This document shows positions 45,796-56,560 of a stretch of 64,000 nt of DNA, in pieces; within the stretch, counting starts at the first letter, position 1; each line of letters opens with the position of its first letter. The notes under the pieces were generated by a model. The model ran no database searches. It was not told the origin of the DNA and saw nothing but the letters and a program-made list of their open reading frames with translations. Both the position numbers and the translations under genes were made by a program. Origin of the DNA: Antedon mediterranea (Eukaryota; Echinodermata; Crinoidea; Comatulida; Antedonidae); the NCBI RefSeq assembly GCF_964355755.1, contig NC_092678.1:12002922-12066921 (forward strand), in the 5' to 3' direction.

Positions 45796-46240
45796 TTTGC
45801 ATTGCATGCATTTGCAAATCCATTTGCCAAAATACACTCACGTCAGCGGACGTGTTTCAGTCGAGCTCTCTAGGCATGACATTTCTCTGAACAATCTACA
45901 GTATAGCCCGGGAATTTTGAACGAGTCCGGCCGACACAGATAGGCACAAAGGCACTCCTTGGGCCTAGTTCAAGTGTCTTTCAACCTCGCATTTTTTAAA
46001 GCAACTAAAATATTTTATAGAATGTTGTTTGTATAGCTGTCTGTATATTGATGATATTTTTATATGCTTCTTCAAGCTGAAATTTTACATGCATTTTTAA
46101 TCTGAAATTGTGTACGGATTTTAACTGTATTTGTATCGTGTTTTTTTGTATGATCTGTTTACGGTACCGTATTGACTCATTTCATAGCCGGTAAGTTTCT
46201 TCTAGGTGGATTTTGACTTGGATTAGATTGTTGATTTATC
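45796..46240 (+). other. Probable LINE 5' UTR
   Basis: No gene. GC-richer sequence from about 45840 (CACGTCAGCGGACGTG palindrome) leads to the LINE ORF, as expected for an internal promoter/5' UTR. Exact start and target duplication not found. Confidence 0.4.
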
Positions 46241-49200
46241 ATGGCTACGTTTCGACATACCGGTTTGCCTACTCTATTAGTGATCCTGCTGGCGGTGATA
46301 ACAAAATGGAATGCCAGGGACGTCCAGAGAAATTCCAATGATTTGCGTACAAGCAGTCCGTTTAAGGAATTCTTCACTAGCCAACATGGAATCACAGCAC
46401 TTAAATTATGTTCTACGTCATACTTTGAAAAGGTATATCCACGCAAACACGGTCACGGAGGAAAAACTAAAACACGGGCAATACGACTTGGAGTTTTATT
46501 GAGACATTTTGCGTTTATGATTCTTGTTTTAAGTGGAGATATATCGTCTAACCCTGGACCCACAACTTGTGATCCATGTGGGCTGTGTTCAGGATCTGTG
46601 AAATCAAATCAACGAGGTATCTGCTGCGATGGATGTGACTCATGGTACCACATTAAATGTGCGAATATCTCTATTAAAGAATACAATCGCCTTGCCAAAT
46701 CGGATTCGGACTGGCATTGCTACTCATGTATGGTACCTATCTTCAGTGATTCATTATTTGAAGATACTATTAATATATCTGATGTTTCGTACACGGAGTT
46801 GTTAAATGCCAATTTGGAAAACGAGGATAGGCTGCTCAACGAGTTGGAATGTAAACTTCTTTGTGGTAAGGGTTTGATATTTATTCACCTTAACGTTAGA
46901 AGTTTACTTAACAAAATCGATCAAATTCGAGATATTGCAAAAAATACGAACGCATCAGTCATTGCAATAAGTGAGTCGTGGCTCGATGATTCAATCAATG
47001 ATGCTGAAATAAAAATTGAAAATTTCTCAATAGAAAGGAAAGACAGAAATGGAAAAGGGGGTGGAGTGTGTTTATATATACGCAATACTATTTCATACTC
47101 AGTCAGAAATGATTTGGACAGAGAGGATATCGAATGCAAATGGATTGATATAATTTTGCCAAAGTCGAAGCCAATTTTAACCGGTGTTTGCTATCGCCCA
47201 CCAAAACAAGGTACATTTTTTAACTGTTTAGAAAACCTGCTTATGACTGTTGGAAACTTCATTGCTCAAGAAATTATTATTCTTGGAGACTTTAATGTAA
47301 ATGTTTTAAATTGTAATCGTAACAACTATGAGTCAGTGACTAACTTCTGTAATATTTTCGGTCTTGAACAACTTATCACTGAACCAACTAGGATCAGTGA
47401 TAACAATAGCTCAGCAATAGATTTGATCTTTGCCAGTGATCCTTTAAAAATTAAGGCCAGTGGAGTAATTCCTATTGGACTAAGTGATCACTTTTTAACG
47501 TTTTGTAGACGAAAACGGACTAATATCATTTCTGGCATACACAGAACAATTGATGTTAGATCAATGAAAAATTACAGTTCTGATTCACTGACTCATATGC
47601 TTAATAGTATTGACTGGTCAGATTGTATTAGTTTAACTTGTGTTCAATCTTCATGGGATACATTTAAAGATAATTTTCTGCGTATAATTGATTCAATTGC
47701 TCCTAAAAAAAAAGTTAGGGTTAAAGTAAAAGATCAACCATGGTTTGACTCCGAATTAAGAGATCTTATTAGGCAAAGAGACAAAATGTTAATTAGATAT
47801 CGTAGTACAAAGGATGTGATGCATCTCAAAGGTTTTAGAAAACTCCGAAATAGTGTAAATTATAAAATTAAAAAAGCTAAAGTAAATTTTTATTCTGAAC
47901 AACTTCAAGAAAATAAATACAAACCAAAACAATTATGGAAAGTTCTTAAAGGTCTTGGAACCTCTAAATCAAATAATAATGACAAGAAACAGGTTTGTCT
48001 TGAGATCAACAATGAATATGTTCATGATAAGAAAGAAGTTGCTGAAGAGTTTAATTCGTACTTCACCAACGTTGCTGGAGAGCTAGTAAACAAACTTGAC
48101 CCTCCTAGTAATACTTATAACTTGGAACATGTCAATGTCTTTTACAGTAGCAAAGGTGTCTTTCTTAATGATTTTTCTTTCATAGAATTATCTGAAGATA
48201 ATGTTCTTAAAGCTTTGACACAATTATCGACGAGTAAAGCTACCGGAATAGATACTCTACCAGCCAAATTCTTCAAAGATGGGGCTTCTGCAATAGCAAA
48301 ACCATTAACTCATATTATTAAGTTGTCCTTCACATCCGGTATTGTACCCAAAGAATGGAAATTAGCGAGAGTCATCCCAATTCACAAAAAGGGTAGTAAA
48401 ACGGTGGTAGGTAACTATCGTCCGGTGTCTATACTCTCGGCTTTTTCTAAAGTTGTTGAAAGACTAGTACATGACCAATTGATGGAATACCTTAATTCTA
48501 AATCACTTATCTATGATTTCCAATGCGGGTTCCGAGCAAATTTTTCGACAGATCTTTGTTTAATTCACCTAACTGACCATATTAAAAAGAATTGGGATAA
48601 AGGTAATTTAACAGGTATGATAGTCTTAGACCTACAAAAGGCTTTCGATACTGTAGACCATCAGATTTTACTAGGCAAAATGAGAGCATTAGGATTGTCC
48701 CAAACAGTAATAGGTTGGTTTAAATCATATTTAACAGATAGATGGCAGGTAGTTGATAATTGTGGTACTCTTTCAACGTGGAAAAAAATAACATGTGGGG
48801 TCCCTCAGGGGTCAATATTGGGCCCACTGTTGTTCTTAATGTATGTGAATGATATGGAATCTGCATTGAGTTGTAAACTGCTCCTTTATGCCGATGATTC
48901 TGCTATAGTTGTATCTGATAAAAGTTTCGCCAATATACAAAATGTATTGTCAAAAGAATTAAAATCTATTAATTCTTGGTTATTAGATAATAGATTGTCA
49001 TTGCATCTAGGCAAAACGTATTCAATTCTATTTGGATCTAAACGTAAACTCAGAAATCAACAAGAATTGAAAGTTACATGCAATGATTATATAATCACAA
49101 ACAAACCTACAGTAAGTTATCTAGGACTTGAACTCGATAACAATCTAACTGGAGATTATATAGGTAAATCAGTTATAAAGAAAGTAAACTCAAGGGTAAA

Positions 49201-49723
49201 ATTTTTATATAGAAATAGAAAGTACTTAACTTTCAGAGATCTTAAGTTACTAGCAAATAGTTTGGTGTTATGCCTTTATGATTATGCTTGTAGCGTGTGG
49301 TACTCTGGATTAAAAAAAACATTAAAAGTAAAATTGCAAACTGCACAAAATAAGACGGTCAGATGTATTCTTGGTCTTGAACCAAGGGATCACATTGGGG
49401 CTAATGAATTAAACAAACTGAATTGGCTCCCAGTAGACTTAAGAGTTAAACAGATAAAACTTTGTCACATGTATCGTATTATTAATGGATTAAGCCCTAC
49501 GTTTATGAATGATGGTATTAGTAGAGCAAATGTAATTCACCAGTACAATACTAGATTTGCAACTCAATCAATTTATAGACCATATATAGGTAACCACTCC
49601 CAAGCAACCTTTGTTAACACGGCAATAACGTCATGGAATCACCTGCCAAAATTGATACAGTGTTCAGAAACCATCAATCAATTCAAAAGATATCAGGAAA
49701 CATCTCAAAGAGGTTATGCTTGA
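46241..49723 (+). CDS. LINE (CR1/L2-like) polyprotein: 2A-like motif, PHD finger, endonuclease, RT
   Basis: 1160-residue uninterrupted ORF. Residues 5-21 and 82-98 are hydrophobic. LVLSGDISSNPGP at 95-107 is a 2A-like ribosome-skipping motif (canonical DxExNPGP; here Ser replaces Glu). C110-C163 is a PHD-like C4HC3 finger (CGLC..CDGCDSWYHIKC..CYSC). 212-420 is an AP-type endonuclease with LNVRS (N218), ISESW (E245), GDFNVN (D350, N352) and SDH (D416, H417). RT spans about 700-960 with YRPVSIL, LDLQKAFDTVDH, GVPQGSILGPLLF and YADD (883-886). The C-terminus has YNTR and WNHLP. All catalytic motifs look intact, so it could be active or recently so. The last dozen residues appear frameshifted: the +1 frame gives KHLKEVMLERL and a stop. 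It cuts DNA and reverse-transcribes its own RNA. The first Met is chosen because it keeps the N-terminal hydrophobic segment. Confidence 0.92.
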   Translation: MATFRHTGLPTLLVILLAVITKWNARDVQRNSNDLRTSSPFKEFFTSQHGITALKLCSTSYFEKVYPRKHGHGGKTKTRAIRLGVLLRHFAFMILVLSGDISSNPGPTTCDPCGLCSGSVKSNQRGICCDGCDSWYHIKCANISIKEYNRLAKSDSDWHCYSCMVPIFSDSLFEDTINISDVSYTELLNANLENEDRLLNELECKLLCGKGLIFIHLNVRSLLNKIDQIRDIAKNTNASVIAISESWLDDSINDAEIKIENFSIERKDRNGKGGGVCLYIRNTISYSVRNDLDREDIECKWIDIILPKSKPILTGVCYRPPKQGTFFNCLENLLMTVGNFIAQEIIILGDFNVNVLNCNRNNYESVTNFCNIFGLEQLITEPTRISDNNSSAIDLIFASDPLKIKASGVIPIGLSDHFLTFCRRKRTNIISGIHRTIDVRSMKNYSSDSLTHMLNSIDWSDCISLTCVQSSWDTFKDNFLRIIDSIAPKKKVRVKVKDQPWFDSELRDLIRQRDKMLIRYRSTKDVMHLKGFRKLRNSVNYKIKKAKVNFYSEQLQENKYKPKQLWKVLKGLGTSKSNNNDKKQVCLEINNEYVHDKKEVAEEFNSYFTNVAGELVNKLDPPSNTYNLEHVNVFYSSKGVFLNDFSFIELSEDNVLKALTQLSTSKATGIDTLPAKFFKDGASAIAKPLTHIIKLSFTSGIVPKEWKLARVIPIHKKGSKTVVGNYRPVSILSAFSKVVERLVHDQLMEYLNSKSLIYDFQCGFRANFSTDLCLIHLTDHIKKNWDKGNLTGMIVLDLQKAFDTVDHQILLGKMRALGLSQTVIGWFKSYLTDRWQVVDNCGTLSTWKKITCGVPQGSILGPLLFLMYVNDMESALSCKLLLYADDSAIVVSDKSFANIQNVLSKELKSINSWLLDNRLSLHLGKTYSILFGSKRKLRNQQELKVTCNDYIITNKPTVSYLGLELDNNLTGDYIGKSVIKKVNSRVKFLYRNRKYLTFRDLKLLANSLVLCLYDYACSVWYSGLKKTLKVKLQTAQNKTVRCILGLEPRDHIGANELNKLNWLPVDLRVKQIKLCHMYRIINGLSPTFMNDGISRANVIHQYNTRFATQSIYRPYIGNHSQATFVNTAITSWNHLPKLIQCSETINQFKRYQETSQRGYA
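46526..46561 (+). other. 2A-like ribosome-skipping motif in the LINE ORF
   Basis: Encodes LVLSGDISSNPGP; the NPGP codons are 46550-46561. In known 2A peptides the bond before the last Pro is skipped, which would separate an N-terminal leader of about 106 residues from the PHD-endonuclease-RT part. 2A-like motifs have been reported in sea urchin and other invertebrate LINEs. Activity with Ser in place of Glu is untested here. Confidence 0.65.
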
Positions 49724-49940
49724 AAGATTATAATTTATATTTATATTGTTACTACATGTGTTATTGTTTATTGTAAATGTTTATTCTTATGGTGTTTTTA
49801 TCCTTAAGGGCCACAATGGAAATAAGTTTGACCTTTGGTTACTTTTTTGTGTTACCCTGAATTCATTCTTTGTATTTTTTTTTTTTTTTTTATGTTGTGT
49901 TATTTTATGAATTCGAATAAAGAAATGAAAAAAAAAAAAA
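49724..49940 (+). other. LINE 3' UTR and tail
   Basis: AT-rich trailer ending GAATTCGAATAAAGAAATG followed by a pure A run at 49928-49940. AATAAA at 49915 is a polyadenylation-like signal. Confidence 0.8.
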
Positions 49941-50062
49941 TAATTATATACAGTAGTGCATTATAAAGAGGTGATATTTAAAGAGCGCTTCATTTAAACA
50001 TAGCAAAATTTTAGGTTAATTCGGGTCCAGAATTCATTAAAATATTCAGGCAACTGACCAAC
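49941..50062. other. Spacer
   Basis: Short non-coding gap after the LINE tail. Confidence 0.3.
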
Positions 50063-50758
50063 ATGTTTGAGAAATTACGTTACTCCCAGAGCATTTATTC
50101 TGACAAAAGGCCTACAAAAGTTTTATACTTTCTGATAGATAGACTACGAATAGATGATGAACTCCGCCGAAAAAGAAATCAGGGAATGACGCAAGTTTTT
50201 ATCTCATACTGGTACTGGGAAAAAACGACCAAATCCATGTGGCCACAATTGTGCGGAAAAATTCAGGAGACTCTCGGAAAAGTTCAATGTCGAACGTATC
50301 GAAAACCGGAAGAGGCACGAGGAACTTCTCCAAGTGTTGGACAAGATTACATCTTTACTTCACAAGCAGGAGGAAACTCCTGCAAAAAGAGACTCAATTT
50401 GTAGGAGAAGTGGACGCCGATGGGAAATTGGTCATTGGGGGGAAAATTAATAAAAGAAACCATACACAATGGATATTAACACTTACAAGAAGCTGCTAAG
50501 CAGCAAAAACACGCCTAGCTTATTGCTCAAAGCTTTAATGAACATCATTTTTAGCGAAAACAAAATGGCTAACTCGGTGGCATTCAGAATAAAAAGCAGT
50601 TGTGTCCGGATAGAGTATCAGCAATAATCCTGCAGGTACAGAAGCAGTTTGGAGCTGCTGGCTTTCAATTAAACAAACAAGAACTGACCGAGACAATAAA
50701 CAGCAAGTGTAGGTATTATACATTCAAATTAAAAAAACATGATGAGGAACTTCGTTGA
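50063..50758 (+). pseudogene. BEN-domain protein, frameshifted
   Basis: A coiled-coil segment EKFRRLSEKFNVERIENRKR, HEELLQVLDKITSLLHKQEE reads from about 50254. 50400-50455 gives VGEVDADGKLVIGGKINKR in another frame. 50472-50605 gives INTYKKLLSSKNTPSLLLKA, LMNIIFSENKMANSVAFR, and after one more shift 50604-50758 gives CPDRVSAIILQVQKQFGAAG, LNKQELTETINSKCRRYYTF, KLKK and a TGA. YxxLLxxxxTPxxLxxxLMxxIFS followed by LxPxRVxxIxxxVxxxF and LTETINxKCRxY is the BEN-domain pattern, a DNA/chromatin-binding module often C-terminal to a coiled coil. Three frame changes suggest a pseudogene unless unseen introns explain them. Confidence 0.7.
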
Positions 50759-51158
50759 AATAAAACAAAAATTGAAATAAAATGCACACATTTTTACATG
50801 CTTTGTTTGTTTTACTGTAAATGATCAGTCACTCCTTCTAGCATCTTTTAGTTCACCTTTTAATAACACATCAGTGTCGCCCTGCGTTCAATTTTTCAAA
50901 GCGCTAGTGTAAAACATCCTAGTAAAGTCTGTCAACGGGTCTACAAAACTATCATTCTTAAATAACATAAAATACATAGTTTATAATATACCACTTTGGT
51001 CTTCTCTCAACTTAGATTATTTAAACCGACTTGACTTTGCTCGATCGATCTCTTTGAATACAGAATAAATAAATTATTTGTATTCTTAAAAGTGCATAAT
51101 TTATTTATTCTAACAATACTCTATACAATAACGGATACAAAAACTCACTAAATTGTGG
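50759..51158. other. Non-coding spacer
   Basis: AT-rich, no ORF or repeat recognised. Confidence 0.3.
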
Positions 51159-51207
51159 AATGATACTACATACTCTATATACTCTCATTCAATACTATCG
51201 TCTGTTA
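51159..51207. repeat. Left copy of a 48-bp direct repeat
   Basis: AATGATACTACATACTCTAT, then ATACTCTCATTCAATACTAT, CGTCTGTTA. It recurs in the same orientation at 57391-57437 with a few differences, so the pair brackets the whole HECT-containing inverted-repeat unit. Confidence 0.8.
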
Positions 51208-51302
51208 GCTCGGCGTTTAACTGACACAAAAACCCAGTAAACTCCAGGAATGATGCCCGGGGGGGTCATTCTTAAATATTTCCATACGGGGAGGTGCCGC
51301 AT

Positions 51303-51560
51303 TTATACGGGGCGCCGTTTGGGACATTGCTAATTTTGTCGAAATATTACAATTTTGTATACACATAATTAATTTTGTCAATACAAAATTCATTTTGTCA
51401 ACACAAAATTCATTTTGTATTGACAAAATTCATTTTGTGGTGACAAAATTCATTCTGTAACGACAAAATTCATTTTTTGTAGACAAAATTAATTCTGTGT
51501 GGACAAAATTAATTCTGTGTAGACAAAATTCATTCTGTGTAGACAAAATTAATTTTGTTG
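51303..51560 (+). repeat. Left inverted-repeat arm with 17-bp tandem words
   Basis: From ATACGGGGCGCCGTTTGGGA through repeated (G)ACAAAATTCATTTTGT words. Reverse-complementary to 56561-56768 over more than 200 bp with few mismatches. Confidence 0.85.
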
Positions 51561-51865
51561 CAACAAAATTCATTTTGTCGCGACAAAATAAATTTTGTTA
51601 GCCGAGCCTACTCAAGCGTGGGACAAAACGTTTTAACATTTAAATTAGAGGCGGGGTTGTTATTGGAAACTCGAAGATTGACAGTTATAGGCCTACGATC
51701 AAACAGCGCGCGAATATCATTTTACAACCTCCTCTACACCGGTGCCAACAAATTGTTAATAGGTAAGCAATTTATATTAATTTATCCACCGTGAGTAAAA
51801 GCAAACTAATTAAGCAACAGTCTAATATGGAACTTGAAAACCTAACAGTATCTTTTTTTTCATAG
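51561..51865 (+). other. HECT gene upstream or first exon region
   Basis: An open frame from the arm runs to ..LLYTGANKLLI, followed by GTAAGC (51762), a good donor, so a first exon may end at 51761. No motif is recognised. A T-run and CATAG acceptor precede the first clear HECT exon. Confidence 0.35.
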
Positions 51866-54056
51866 TGATACAAGAGATCGCCTGAGAGAGCTTTTAAAAG
51901 AACTGAAAACGAAGGCTCAGGAAGGTTATTCAAAACAACCAAAACTTGTGATGTGCCGACGCCTTTTTGTAGTCGAAGATATTATGAGTCACTTCCAATT
52001 CCATTTACAAATTGATCCTAGTGGTAAATGGCTAGAACAGCCTTACAGAGTGAAATTTATTGGTGAGTTACCACACATTTTATGTGTGTTACACTTTCAT
52101 CGATTTAAAAAAAAAAAATTATTGTGTGGTTGGCAAGTCGTTATTTGTGTGCTTTTTCGATTTGTTAAACTTATATACTGTACACAACTACTAATATTTA
52201 ATTACATTTTAAACATTTGTTTTTCGTTGTTAAGCATGACCAGTGCATATATTTATTTCTATAAATCATGTATCTTAAATTATTCTTTAGGCGAATCTGG
52301 AATTGACCTTACTGGTCTCGGAAGGAGATGGCCACATTATTTTTAAATGGTCTTACCAAATCCCACTACCTAAATTGCTCGACTCTACGAAAAAGCCAAG
52401 ACATAATTGAAAAGAGGGGGTACATGGTGCTTGGCAATGTGATTGCAAACATTGCAATTAACCATGGAATTTGCCCCGGGATCTTTGGTAAGCCAGTAGT
52501 AGCCCATCTCCTAGGTCTTCAATACCGATCTACCGACCCAAATGATGTACCGTGTATGGAGTCGAGACAGCATCTGATTAAGGTACTGTAACTTATGGTG
52601 TAAACCAACATCTTATGTAAACATGGGCCCAAAAACAATCATTAAAATGTAATGTTGAACGTAATATGCAGATCTAAAACTGTGCATATGTTTCTTTCAA
52701 GCAGCTGTGAGTGCATTATAATCACAATTTTACTGCCTTCTATCAATAAGCTTGATAATTATTGTTTACAGAAAGTACATCAATTTGCAAATTCGGATGT
52801 TTATTAATCTTTTATCACGCTCTTAGATGTGTGCATCTAACACGGAGGATGAGTTTATGCAACTGACCAATAGTCTACCACTGGATGACTGGGGCATATG
52901 CACAAGTAAAAGAAGTGAGGACTTTCCAACTATCTTGCGACAATCTGTCGAGCAACTCGCTGTCCACACTGAATTAAGACAATTTGCAGAAGGTACAGTA
53001 ATTTCTAATTAGTTCCATATTTTTATTATCAAATACTGTAAGCTCTATACTGTCACTGCGAGCTATATAAATTGTTTCTTTTAAAATATTATTTTGTTTG
53101 TTAAATTGTTTTCGCACACATAGGTAGAATTTTGTTTAACCTTGTATCTTCTTTGACATTTAGCCACTAATATCCAAAACAATATTTTTCAGGTTTAAAT
53201 GCATTTGGGCTATTAGACCATTTAATAAAGGATAAACAGGTCTGTAGAGCATTTTTCAGCCGCCCACATGCATTGGACTCTGAGTGGTTTCTAGATGAAA
53301 ACAATGTAGCATTTGAATACTCGGAAAATGGCAGTAACCAACGAACGGAGGAGGAACAGGCACACATGGCATTTGTGCATCTGACTAAAAGTTTAGAACG
53401 TATGTAGGCCTAAATTATTAATGCAGTTTACAAAGCTTAGCTTTTCCAGTGCTGTTACTATTCAATGAATAGGGAATTATCGTCTTAGAAGGCTACTGTT
53501 AGTGACGATTGTTTGGGGAGGACGTAGGAATTTATAGTAGGGGGATCAACATAGACGTCTTTAACATTAAGGTTTTGTACTTGATATACATTTTAAATAT
53601 AACTTAGGAGGCGCGCCTTCTGCACGCGGCGTCCTGCATCAGATCCTCCCCCAGTCATAGAATTCTTGATTGTCATGCCAAGTGTTAAATTAATGCAATG
53701 GTAGACCTACCCAGTAAGTAGGAAGTATGACATGTATCATGCAAGTTTGCTCTTATATTTTAGATGGAATGGTTAAGAAACGTGACGAGGGAAAAATACA
53801 CCTAAAAGACCTTCTACAGTTCTGGGTTGCGGTTGATGCCATCCCCCCTCAAAGACTGGGAATGGTTTTAAAGGTCTGTTTTGTAGACGGCGTGCTACCC
53901 TCTTCCAACACATGTGCAGGGCTACTTCGTATTCCAAGACGAAGCAAAGTTGGGGAGTTGGAAGAAGCATTTAGAGAAGCTGTGATATGCAGTCCGTGCT
54001 TAGACGATGACGAAGTCGAGCCGGAAAATGACTTGCCAGCTGTCGGTCAACTTTAA
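51866..54056 (+). CDS. HECT-domain E3 ubiquitin ligase-like gene, five exons, one frameshift
   Basis: Exons 51866-52062, 52291-52582, 52827-52992, 53193-53399 and 53764-54056, all with AG/GT borders; phases match at every junction. Reads RRLFVVEDIMSHFQFHL, YRVKFIGESGIDLTGL, NGLTKSHYLNCS, YMVLGNVIANIAINHGICPG, FGKPVVAHL, PLDDWGI, NAFGLLDHLIKDKQVCRAFF, KDLLQFWVAVDAIPPQ, LPSSNTCAGLLRIP. This is a near-complete HECT fold; FIGESGID matches the V.F.GE.G.D motif and TC at 53910-53915 places the catalytic cysteine as in LPxAxTC. It resembles the expanded G2E3-like animal family. In exon 2 the frame must change by one base near 52320 (GLGRRWP versus KEMATLFLNG). No RING, PHD or other upstream domain is seen. 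It accepts ubiquitin from an E2 and transfers it to substrate if active. Confidence 0.75.
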
Positions 54057-54093
54057 TTTTGCTCTTAGTAAAACGAGTCTTCTGTTACACATA

Positions 54094-54922
54094 AGCCCCT
54101 TTCTCACAGATGTGCCTGCAATATACCGGTACAGTGCTGGCGTCGTGCCGGTATCGTTACCGGCATATACCCATTCTCATCGGACTATCGTGCCGGAAAT
54201 ATAACCGGTATATACCGGCTTTCTGTGAGAAAGGAGTCGGGCATATTCGGCCAATAAAAAGTCTCTGACAAAATAATTATTGAGGGCGTCGTTTATTGTT
54301 ATTATTTTTGTCTAGCGATGATATGGCGGCGAATGTTAAGTTACAGATTATTATCTTCCTTTATAGCATATTTATGCAATACATGCTATGTACAGTATAT
54401 TGTGCATATATTATACAGGTATAGCAATTAATTTGCCGTCATCGGCAATCTGTAAAACACCTTAGAAGGCTGTAGGCCTACAATTTACAAGGCGACGAAA
54501 GGTCAGGCACCAACAAACAAAGAGCTATGGCTGGCCTAGCCTAGCGGCCTATATAGATTATGCTACAAATTTCTTCTTGTCCCCTTATTTTAAGCAGCTC
54601 TCTTATCTCATTATCCCTCAAGTTCGACATTATTATTGTTAATTGAATTGAATAGGCGCCAAAGTGATACACTTGACTGCGCAAGGTGTCAAAGCCTCGA
54701 CGGGGAACCCCGGAATATAACGGCAATACATTCTCACAGAATGCCCGTCTGGCATTGCGGGGAATATCCCTAGAATATTACTAGGTCTAAAGCAGGTCAT
54801 GTCGATGCCGGCATGGTGCCGGCATGATGCCAAGACGACCCGTTCTCACAGAAAACCATACCGGCATGGTAATGGTATATTCCCGCAATATTCCTGGCAC
54901 ACAACTCTGTGAGAAAGGGGCT
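54094..54922. mobile_element. MITE family 1, intact copy with 17-bp TIRs
   Basis: Left AGCCCCTTTCTCACAGA and right TCTGTGAGAAAGGGGCT are perfect inverted repeats. ATA flanks both sides as a possible 3-bp target duplication. Inside are further inverted TCTCACAG/CTGTGAGAA and CCGGTAT/ATACCGG words, giving many possible stem-loops. Inserted 37 bp after the HECT stop codon. Second copy at 32181-33266. No coding capacity. Confidence 0.9.
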
Positions 54923-54930
54923 ATATTAAA

Positions 54931-55680
54931 AAAGAGGATATGAAAGGGTTCCAAATTTACGTAGTACACACTGTTAAATATTCCTGACTGAAATATTAAA
55001 TTTCGTAGATGACGATAAAGCATAGTAAACAGCCCTAAGAAATGAAAAACAACCCGCTGGTGACGTCACTAGCGGAAACTTTTGTACAGGGAACATAGGA
55101 ATTATTTGGTTAATCGTCCACTACGCCAAAACTATTTCGATATAAACTTATCCGCTTGGCAGTTTTATTCTTATATGAATTATACATCATAATTCGTTGA
55201 ATTGAATTTCCTACAACTTTTCTATAGTTCACTATGTCGGTCTGTCTGTCGGTCTGGTATTTATTGATTTAAAATAGATATACATTTAAGACGAGGATGA
55301 GACTAGTATTCATATTGATGTTGTTGGTTTGGATATTCATAGCTAGGTGGAGGTAGTAAAGTAGTACTACTATGTAATATTATTATGATGAATGATAGAA
55401 ATATACTGTATCACACATTTTCGTCGTCGCATGTTGTGTGACACACATGTCAAACACGATTCAATACGGCTGCCGTGGAAATTACCGCGGGTATTTCAAA
55501 TACAGTAACTGAGCGATCGGACGTACGTGTGTTTAGAACGTTCTTGAAAACCAATGGCGTGCAAGTTGGTCGGCCATTTTTCGAAGGTTTTCATTAAACA
55601 CTTTATTTATTTAAAGCTAATTTTTTTGTTTCATAATCAATTATTTATTCAATTTTTCAAAACCCTTTCATATCCTCTTT
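54931..55680. mobile_element. MITE family 2, 750 bp, 20-bp TIRs
   Basis: AAAGAGGATATGAAAGGGTT at the left and its exact reverse complement AACCCTTTCATATCCTCTTT at the right (55661-55680). Interior AT-rich with a GTGACGTCAC palindrome; no ORF. Lies 8 bp from MITE family 1. Target duplication not clear (TTAA/TAA-like flanks). Confidence 0.85.
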
Positions 55681-56560
55681 AACACTCAGTTCTACCAACT
55701 GTTCTTAATTTTATATGTACTAGCAGTTACCTGTGCTCTTTCATTTCTATTTTCAATGGTTGCTATTTGATTACACTAATCCGTATTTTTGTGGGAGCTG
55801 TGTTATTAATTATGTTCAGGAATTTTGACATGCAATTGAAATTTTTCTAAACGATAAAAACAAAATGTGTACATCAGAGGGAATGTTTCTAGATGCAAAA
55901 CTGCCACCTAAATCATGCAAACGACCTCTTATTGGTCACACATTGTTTTCGTGTTTAACAAAATTTAAAATTACTTGGATTTGTTTTAATGGTTTTGATA
56001 TTTGTATTTTTCTAATTGGACTCGTAATGTGTGCCTATGTATACCAATACCTAAATGTAGTTGCAATTACCAGACATTTCAGTTTGTAAGGAGTATATGC
56101 TGTACTATACTCTTATTTGTATAACTATTGCAACTTTAACGTACTGATTTTGTTAAACTATATATATATTTTTTTCAACAAATTAACGTTTATTTCTTTT
56201 AAAATAACAATACAAAACTAGAATTTAATTCGTCACTTTGACGAATTATAGGTGATCATTTTTATAATTTTAATGACATTTAATTTTTAAAACGATGCAC
56301 GTACGTTAAAATACGATCGTAAAATGTTGACGTAAGCCATCATACGACCCGATTATGTATACTCTTACAGTTCTGAGTTGTGCCTATTATTGTATGTCTG
56401 ATTAGATACTGTGTACAGTATACACTGTATATCTATATACAGTGTAGCATAGGTGAAATTAGGGGACCCACATTATGTTCTAATTTTTTTGGTATGATGA
56501 CATTATCAAAATAAACTTGGAGGTGACAAATTCTGAAGATTATGAATTGAGCAAAACGAA
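55681..56560. other. Non-coding interior of the HECT unit
   Basis: A short frame (55865-56089) encodes a hydrophobic peptide (WICFNGFDICIFLIGLVMC) without a family match. Otherwise AT-rich with AATTCGTC/GACGAATT inverted motif at about 56226-56246. Confidence 0.35.
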
